Origin: Candidatus Zambryskiibacteriota bacterium
GTDB taxonomy: Bacteria; Patescibacteriota; Minisyncoccia; Phycocordibacterales; WO2-35-19
Assembly: GCA_003233455.1 (NCBI GenBank)
Contig: QILQ01000006.1
Location: forward strand, 1-33,327
Direction of reading: 5' to 3'
DNA: 33,327 nt
Made by a program: the position numbers and the translations under genes
The notes under the pieces: model-generated
What the model saw: the letters and a program-made list of their open reading frames with translations, nothing else
What the model was told of the DNA's origin: nothing
Database searches by the model: none
Shown: piece by piece, positions 28,399 through 33,327 of the stretch
Numbering within the stretch: position 1 is the stretch's first letter
Layout of the letters: each line of letters starts with the position of its first letter

Positions 28399-28926
28399 TT
28401 ATTTTAATGTAGCAGAAGGTAATCCAAACATTTGAACTACAAAAATAGCCTGTCTACCTTTATAGATACCGGTAGAAGTGGCAATACCTATTTCAGTATA
28501 GTTTGGATTTATAATATTTAAAAAATGACTGCGAGAATTCATCCATGCTCTTTCCACATCTTCACTGTTTTCAAAATTGACTGCTAAATTTTCACCAGCA
28601 TAAATATATTTATAACCCGCTTTTCGAAACCAATACCAAGGAGTTTTGCCATCCGGAGTATTATGAGCAAAATAACTTTTAGTCGCCATATCATTAGCCT
28701 TCATTTGAGCTGCTTTTACCAGAAGCGGATTTACTTTAAGTTCTTGACGATTAGCGACCACTCTATTTTTATTTGTCAGATTAACTAATACGCTGGCATA
28801 AATAGCTGAAAGTGAATCTAAAACTGTTGTTCTAACAGAAGGACTTATCCCCACAAAAATAACTATAACAACCAAAAAAACAACAGCTATTTTTAATTTC
28901 ATAGTTTCTCTATATTTTTTTCTCAC
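28399..28926 (-). CDS. Secreted CAP/SCP-domain protein
   Basis: N-terminal TM; NPLLVKAAQMKANDMATKSYFAHNTPDGKTPWYWFRKAGYKYIYAGENLAVNF; GTG start. Confidence 0.9.
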   Translation of the reverse strand: MRKKYRETMKLKIAVVFLVVIVIFVGISPSVRTTVLDSLSAIYASVLVNLTNKNRVVANRQELKVNPLLVKAAQMKANDMATKSYFAHNTPDGKTPWYWFRKAGYKYIYAGENLAVNFENSEDVERAWMNSRSHFLNIINPNYTEIGIATSTGIYKGRQAIFVVQMFGLPSATLK

Positions 28927-28945
28927 AAAATTACTATAACATATT

Positions 28946-31468
28946 TTAGAAAAATAATAGATTGGTCGGAATGTATTTTTTCTTTCGCATTATAAGAATA
29001 AAAGAAAGTCCAAGAAGAGCGCTTTGAGAAAAACTTAAGGTGTTAGTTTTATCAACTTTATTATTCGCATAACAAAAACCTGTCAATAATTTTTTGTATG
29101 GTTTTGAATGATTGATAATGGAAATATTTTTAGTGGATAATCCTAAAACCTCTCCCACTACAATCCTTTTTTGTAACTTCTTTTTTTGTTTTTGAACTTG
29201 AATTTGAATTACCGGTTTTTTAGCTATTATAATTTTATCCGATGCCATATTTGAATCAGCTATTGAAGCTGAATTTGGGTCAAAAGAATAATCTCCACTT
29301 AAAGCTTCCACCCAAGCGAAATTTGTATAAGTTCCCGGAGTAGTGCTAGCAGTAAATTCATTGGTGTAAGTAACTGTAATTTCTTCATCCGGTAAAATTT
29401 TTCCAAGTTTCCAAGTTTGTTCATTTATAACTTTTCCATCTTCATTTTTAAGTTGATCTATAAGCAAACCTTCATAAGCCGCCCCGCCGTTATTTTTGAC
29501 TACTATTTTGTAATCAGCCGAACCTTCAAATGGAACCATTTCTATTCCATTAATGATAATCGCACTTGGGATACTGTGAGTTTTTGTTACTTTCAAATTG
29601 GCATAAGAAGTAGTCCTTGAAGTATAAGGCAATATAATAGTCGGTTTTGTATAAACAGAAAGAGTTATTGTATCGGTATTATCTTTTATATTTGCGTCAG
29701 TTTCCTTAAGAGAAACAGATGTTTTATTTGTAATATTGCTTCTTCCCGGCTGATGATTACCTGTAATAGTTCCATAATATGAAATCTTTGTTGATTCTCC
29801 GGCGACAAGCGGACCGAGAGACCATTCATTTTTACCGGCAATATTTAAAAACGGTTCTTGTGGTTTTGTTATAACTTTAATCCCGCTGGCAGTTGCGTCA
29901 CCATTATTTTTTATAGTTGTCGTAAATTTAACAGATGAACCGGGTTTCAAAGAACCGGCAGATTCAGCGACTGTGCCTATCCAAAGATCTGGTTGGCCAA
30001 AAGAAACATTGCCTTGCCAGTTTCCAAGAACATTTACTAAAGCAGCCGTCCAATTACTGCTTACTATATTTGTATTGATTATATTAATTTGATTAGATCC
30101 GGCGTAAGCATTGCCTGTTTTGATGGAATTATTTTCCCCATCAGCATTATTATTGCCAGTAGTAGCATTGACTTTTATATTATTTGAAACTTTAGCATCA
30201 TTATTATTTTTAACTGAAATATTATTTTCTTCCGAAGTTGATTTTTTATTTTCAAAAGGATTACCGCCATCTTTATTATAAAGCACGACACCTTTAGAAG
30301 TTTTTTTCCAGACTATATTTTTTGGCAAATTAAATATATCGCCATTCCAATCGCCAAAAACTTTAATCAATAAATAAAATGAAGATTTACCATAAATATT
30401 GGTATTGATTTTATTATAAACATTTGAAGAAGCCAAACTATTCCCCGAATTTATAGAAGCATTTTTTCCAGAAGCCTTATTTCCTCCGCTATCAGCCGAA
30501 GTATCAACCGAATTTGAAACATTAGCTTTATTATTATTTGATACTTTAGTATCTCCACCACAAGTGACGCAATTAGAAGCGAAATCAGAAAGAAAGTGGC
30601 TGAAAAAATCGCCATTTGGGAAAATTAAATCTCCGGACCAATCGCCAAAATTATTAAAAACCAAAAGCGTATAGTTTGATTTTACAATATTAGTATTAGC
30701 GATATTTATCACATTAGCTCCAGCGTAAGCGTTTCCGGTAGTTATGCTAGCCTCGGTGCTAGAGGCGTTATTGTTTCCGGTTTTTGCTGAAACCGTTATG
30801 TCGTTTGTTACGGTAGCCATATTTTGATTTTTTATTGAAATATCTCCTAGACAATTATCGCAAGTGCTACTGCTTTGTTCGCTAAAATCATTTCTTAAAT
30901 CCAAAGAAGAATCTCCTAAAGAACCACTGCCGACTACAATATCGCCTTTAGAATTAACCACATTTGTATTTACCAAATTAACCGTATCCGCACTGGCTAC
31001 CGCATCACCGGTAACTATCGTAGTAGTGGCCTGTTTTCCCTCGGCATTGTTGCTTCCGGTCTCTGCAGTGGTGGTGGCCGTGTTTTGTATTTCCGCTTTA
31101 TTTTTATTTTGAATATCTACCTTAGCATCATCATTTCCCTCTTCTGTATTTTGAATTTTCTCAGTTTGTTTTGTATCACTTTCTCCTGTTTTGGACGCTT
31201 CAACTGTCACTTTATTGGTATTGACTTCATTTTGAATATTGGTTTGAGAAACCGCCTCTCCGGTTTCAACAGTTTGATTTGAAGCGGGAGCCGATGTTTC
31301 CGAAGTAGAAGAAACCGCGGGAGTATTTTCAGTTGAAGAAACTTCCCCTTCGGCATAGGCGGTAACACTTGGTATAAAAACCCAATTTAAAACACCAACT
31401 ATTAAAAACACCGAAAAAACGATTTTGATTTTCTTACATCTATTAAAATTTAAAGAATGAAAATACAT
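28946..31468 (-). CDS. Large secreted surface protein: four Asn-rich repeats, CARDB/DUF11-like domains, C-terminal TM
   Basis: Signal sequence; repeats such as ISIKNQNMATVTNDITVSAKTGNNNASSTEASITTGNAYAGANVINIANTNIV; CARDB-like PDLWIGTVAESAGSLKPGSSVKFTTTIKNNGDATASGIKV; terminal ALLGLSFILIMRKKK. Confidence 0.85.
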   Translation of the reverse strand: MYFHSLNFNRCKKIKIVFSVFLIVGVLNWVFIPSVTAYAEGEVSSTENTPAVSSTSETSAPASNQTVETGEAVSQTNIQNEVNTNKVTVEASKTGESDTKQTEKIQNTEEGNDDAKVDIQNKNKAEIQNTATTTAETGSNNAEGKQATTTIVTGDAVASADTVNLVNTNVVNSKGDIVVGSGSLGDSSLDLRNDFSEQSSSTCDNCLGDISIKNQNMATVTNDITVSAKTGNNNASSTEASITTGNAYAGANVINIANTNIVKSNYTLLVFNNFGDWSGDLIFPNGDFFSHFLSDFASNCVTCGGDTKVSNNNKANVSNSVDTSADSGGNKASGKNASINSGNSLASSNVYNKINTNIYGKSSFYLLIKVFGDWNGDIFNLPKNIVWKKTSKGVVLYNKDGGNPFENKKSTSEENNISVKNNNDAKVSNNIKVNATTGNNNADGENNSIKTGNAYAGSNQINIINTNIVSSNWTAALVNVLGNWQGNVSFGQPDLWIGTVAESAGSLKPGSSVKFTTTIKNNGDATASGIKVITKPQEPFLNIAGKNEWSLGPLVAGESTKISYYGTITGNHQPGRSNITNKTSVSLKETDANIKDNTDTITLSVYTKPTIILPYTSRTTSYANLKVTKTHSIPSAIIINGIEMVPFEGSADYKIVVKNNGGAAYEGLLIDQLKNEDGKVINEQTWKLGKILPDEEITVTYTNEFTASTTPGTYTNFAWVEALSGDYSFDPNSASIADSNMASDKIIIAKKPVIQIQVQKQKKKLQKRIVVGEVLGLSTKNISIINHSKPYKKLLTGFCYANNKVDKTNTLSFSQSALLGLSFILIMRKKKYIPTNLLFF

Positions 31469-31877
31469 ATTTTATAATTTCTTTTACTGTTTCTTTAAAA
31501 GTGTCAAGGGTTCCCCTTGACACTTTGTTTGTTGGAAATAAAGGGTTTTTAGCGACATTATTTATACTTATTTTTACTTTTGTCTCTACTTTACTCTCAT
31601 CAAATTTATCCCCATTAAACTCTTTTTTGACTTTATAATTGAATTTTTCTTCACCTTGAATTTCTTTTTGGAAATCTTCAATTACTTTTCCATTTACCTC
31701 TGTATGAATATTAACGCTTGACTTGCTTGTTCCTTCTATCACTTTCCCCTTTTCAGCAGTATTTCCGCCGGTAGAAGCAGAAGTAGAGATATTGTTTTTA
31801 ATCTCTACATTATGAGCAGAAACAAATATCGGTGCTATAAAAATCAAAATTAAAACTATTAAAAATTTTTCGCTCAT
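31443..31877 (-). CDS. Small secreted protein with one related Asn-rich repeat
   Basis: Signal peptide; HNVEIKNNISTSASTGGNTAEKGK; SD-like AGGGAG upstream; overlaps the start of the 840-aa gene. Confidence 0.7.
   Translation of the reverse strand: MSEKFLIVLILIFIAPIFVSAHNVEIKNNISTSASTGGNTAEKGKVIEGTSKSSVNIHTEVNGKVIEDFQKEIQGEEKFNYKVKKEFNGDKFDESKVETKVKISINNVAKNPLFPTNKVSRGTLDTFKETVKEIIKYVFSFFKF
31500..31524. repeat. Palindrome B, copy inside a CDS
   Basis: Identical 27-mer to the 25840 copy; read in frame as VSRGTLDT in the 144-aa protein. Confidence 0.92.
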
Positions 31878-31890
31878 AATTTTATCTCCC

Positions 31891-31928
31891 TCAGGCGAAT
31901 TATTTTTTCTAAAAAATAATTCGCCTGA
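31891..31928. promoter_or_regulatory. 18-bp perfect hairpin in the intercistronic leader
   Basis: TCAGGCGAATTATTTTTT-CT-AAAAAATAATTCGCCTGA, adjoining AGGGAG and the 31877 start. Confidence 0.8.
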
Positions 31929-31961
31929 AGTAGCCAGTTAAACTGACTAACTTCAAGACAA

Positions 31962-32552
31962 CTATCGACGAACGCGAGTCAAATTGCTATTGACTACATT
32001 AACAACCGCTGTATGCGAAGCAGCACTGCCGGAATTGATTTCTCCAGCATAACCACCTTTAGAGTCGTTATTGTTGTTGTTATTGTGATTACCATTATGG
32101 TACCACCAACCACCTCCAACTTTGTTGTTAGCATTACCACCATTAGTACCGTTATTGCCGGTATTAGCTTCTGTTGTAACCTTATTTACTACATAAGCTC
32201 TATTGTGATTTCTAACAGCAACATTTCTACCACAACCACAATCATTAGCATTAACCGCTGTTAAATTTGAATTTACAGCATTGCCAACGAGTGTTCCAGC
32301 TGTAGCATTGCCAGTCACAACTAATCCACCGTCACTTCCAACAGCATCGTTATTATTGTTATGAGAGCCTCTTATTCTATTTGAAGCCCAACCTCCATTG
32401 GAAGTATTAGCACCGGTATTAGCGTATGTATCAACATTGTTGACAACAGTAGCGTGGTTATTATTAACAACATGAGGAGAATTACTAGCAAAAGCTGGTG
32501 TAACTAAGACGACAAAAGCCGCCACTGCCACCATTGCTATAACTTTTTTCAT
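31962..32552 (-). CDS. Secreted Asn/Gly-rich protein with two repeats
   Basis: Signal peptide MKKVIAMVAVAAFVVLVTPAFA; NNNHATVVNNVDTYANTGANTSNGG and RNHNRAYVVNKVTTEANTGNNGTNGG, each ending VVNVVNSNLT/GNAVNSNLT. Confidence 0.85.
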   Translation of the reverse strand: MKKVIAMVAVAAFVVLVTPAFASNSPHVVNNNHATVVNNVDTYANTGANTSNGGWASNRIRGSHNNNNDAVGSDGGLVVTGNATAGTLVGNAVNSNLTAVNANDCGCGRNVAVRNHNRAYVVNKVTTEANTGNNGTNGGNANNKVGGGWWYHNGNHNNNNNNDSKGGYAGEINSGSAASHTAVVNVVNSNLTRVRR

Positions 32553-32677
32553 ATTTTTTTACCCGCTTAGATTTTTGTTAACAAAAATTTGGGCAGGTTA
32601 ATTAATTTTTAATAATTTTTTTCTCTTCCCTACCAGAGTATGCATACAAAGCGCTATCCTGGTAGAGAAGTTATCGA

Positions 32678-32731
32678 CCAAACAAAAAAGTCGCTTCAAG
32701 CGAAAATATTCGCTAAGCGGCTTTTTGGTTT
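32678..32731. terminator. Long imperfect inverted repeat with flanking A/T tracts, probable bidirectional terminator
   Basis: CCAAACAAAAAAGTCGCTTCAAGCGAAAATATTCGCTAAGCGGCTTTTTGGTTTG. Confidence 0.65.
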
Positions 32732-32909
32732 GATAAATTCCTATTTTTTGCGTTAAAAATTGAGGAAACATTGCTCTCTTTATTTTAATCCTTTTTTTCC
32801 CCAAAAAAGGCTGATTCAATAATACTCTTATATTTTAAAGAAATATTTGAGGCTGTCAATGTAAACATGTGAATTGCTTTATTTGATTTTATTTTGATAT
32901 AATTATGCT

Positions 32910-33017
32910 ATTAAATATCTTTCATTTGAATTCCAGTAAAAAGCCCAGAATGGACGCCAAATCGGGGAAACAATCCCGCAAGCGAGATTGAAGATCTGGC
33001 GTCCATTCTGGGCTTTT
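32910..33017 (+). ncRNA. Candidate structured transcript with 21-bp perfect stem (32939-32959/32997-33017)
   Basis: TGATATAAT promoter at 32896-32903; stem AAAAGCCCAGAATGGACGCCA/TGGCGTCCATTCTGGGCTTTT; 37-nt loop with its own hairpins. Confidence 0.45.
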
Positions 33018-33117
33018 GATATTCGCATTCTAATGATAATCACTTAAATGTCAACCCTAAATGGTAATATCTAAACACTTCTGGCACTTTTGATAGAGTT
33101 GGTTAATGAGTATCAAA

Positions 33118-33327
33118 ATGTCAAAAAATATTAAAGAAGAGAGGTATAAGTGGATTAAACCGATATTGGAAAAAATATTAGTATAAAAAATCTAATAAAG
33201 GTTTGTCCGTATAGTGAAAGAAGTATAAAGAGATGGTCAAAGAACTTCAGAGACGGAGGTTTGGAAGCTTTAGAGCCTAAATCAACACAACCTAAGACTC
33301 AACCAAACGAAACACCGATATGGATTA
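33118..33327 (+). pseudogene. Start of an IS481/IS3-like HTH transposase with an in-frame stop, truncated by the window edge
   Basis: MSKNIKEERYKWIKPILEKILV*KNLIKVCPYSERSIKRWSKNFRDGGLEALEPKSTQPKTQPNETPIWI in one continuous frame except TAA at 33184-33186. Confidence 0.75.

Noticed and set aside
30864-32264. Plus-strand ORFs 30864-31112, 31085-31282, 32013-32264
   Set aside because: Antisense of the Asn/Thr-rich repeat genes; Val/Ile-rich translation is an artefact of the repeat codons.
32598-32819. 73-aa minus-strand ORF
   Set aside because: Spans the bidirectional terminator and leader hairpins of the 196-aa gene; no recognisable domain.

Overview
AT-rich bacterial window with compact gene packing. 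The gene content resembles a Patescibacteria/CPR-type reduced genome (inference, not tested by phylogeny). Core genes recognised: tsf-rpsB-prfA-rpmE; a split transketolase with rpe, rpiB and gap; class II RNR; rpsA; pth; lepB; rpsU-ybeY-ftsA-ftsZ; trxB; and tRNA-Thr(TGT). Accessory content of most interest: (i) a three-gene minus-strand cluster (31962-32552, 31443-31877, 28946-31468) of secreted Asn-rich proteins sharing an 'N-N-A-V-N-V-A-TG-N' repeat, with Cys-pair motifs just before repeats in two of them; (ii) a RAYT/Y1 transposase bracketed by exact 44-bp direct repeats that carry a 21-bp palindrome and a promoter, plus two copies elsewhere of a covarying palindrome, one inside a CDS; (iii) a DUF559-type nuclease ORF flanked by GC-rich CCTCACCCC...GGGGTGAGG elements; (iv) unannotated structured RNA candidates at 6272-6447(-), 12691-12739(+) and 32910-33017(+); (v) a Panacea/DUF4065 toxin-antitoxin pair and a MazF-like toxin lacking an adjacent antitoxin; (vi) a HisRS-like protein that has lost its catalytic motifs; (vii) a recurring extended -10/N6/start-codon spacing suggesting leaderless transcripts. 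Everything is read by eye from the sequence and the supplied ORFs. No database search was run.
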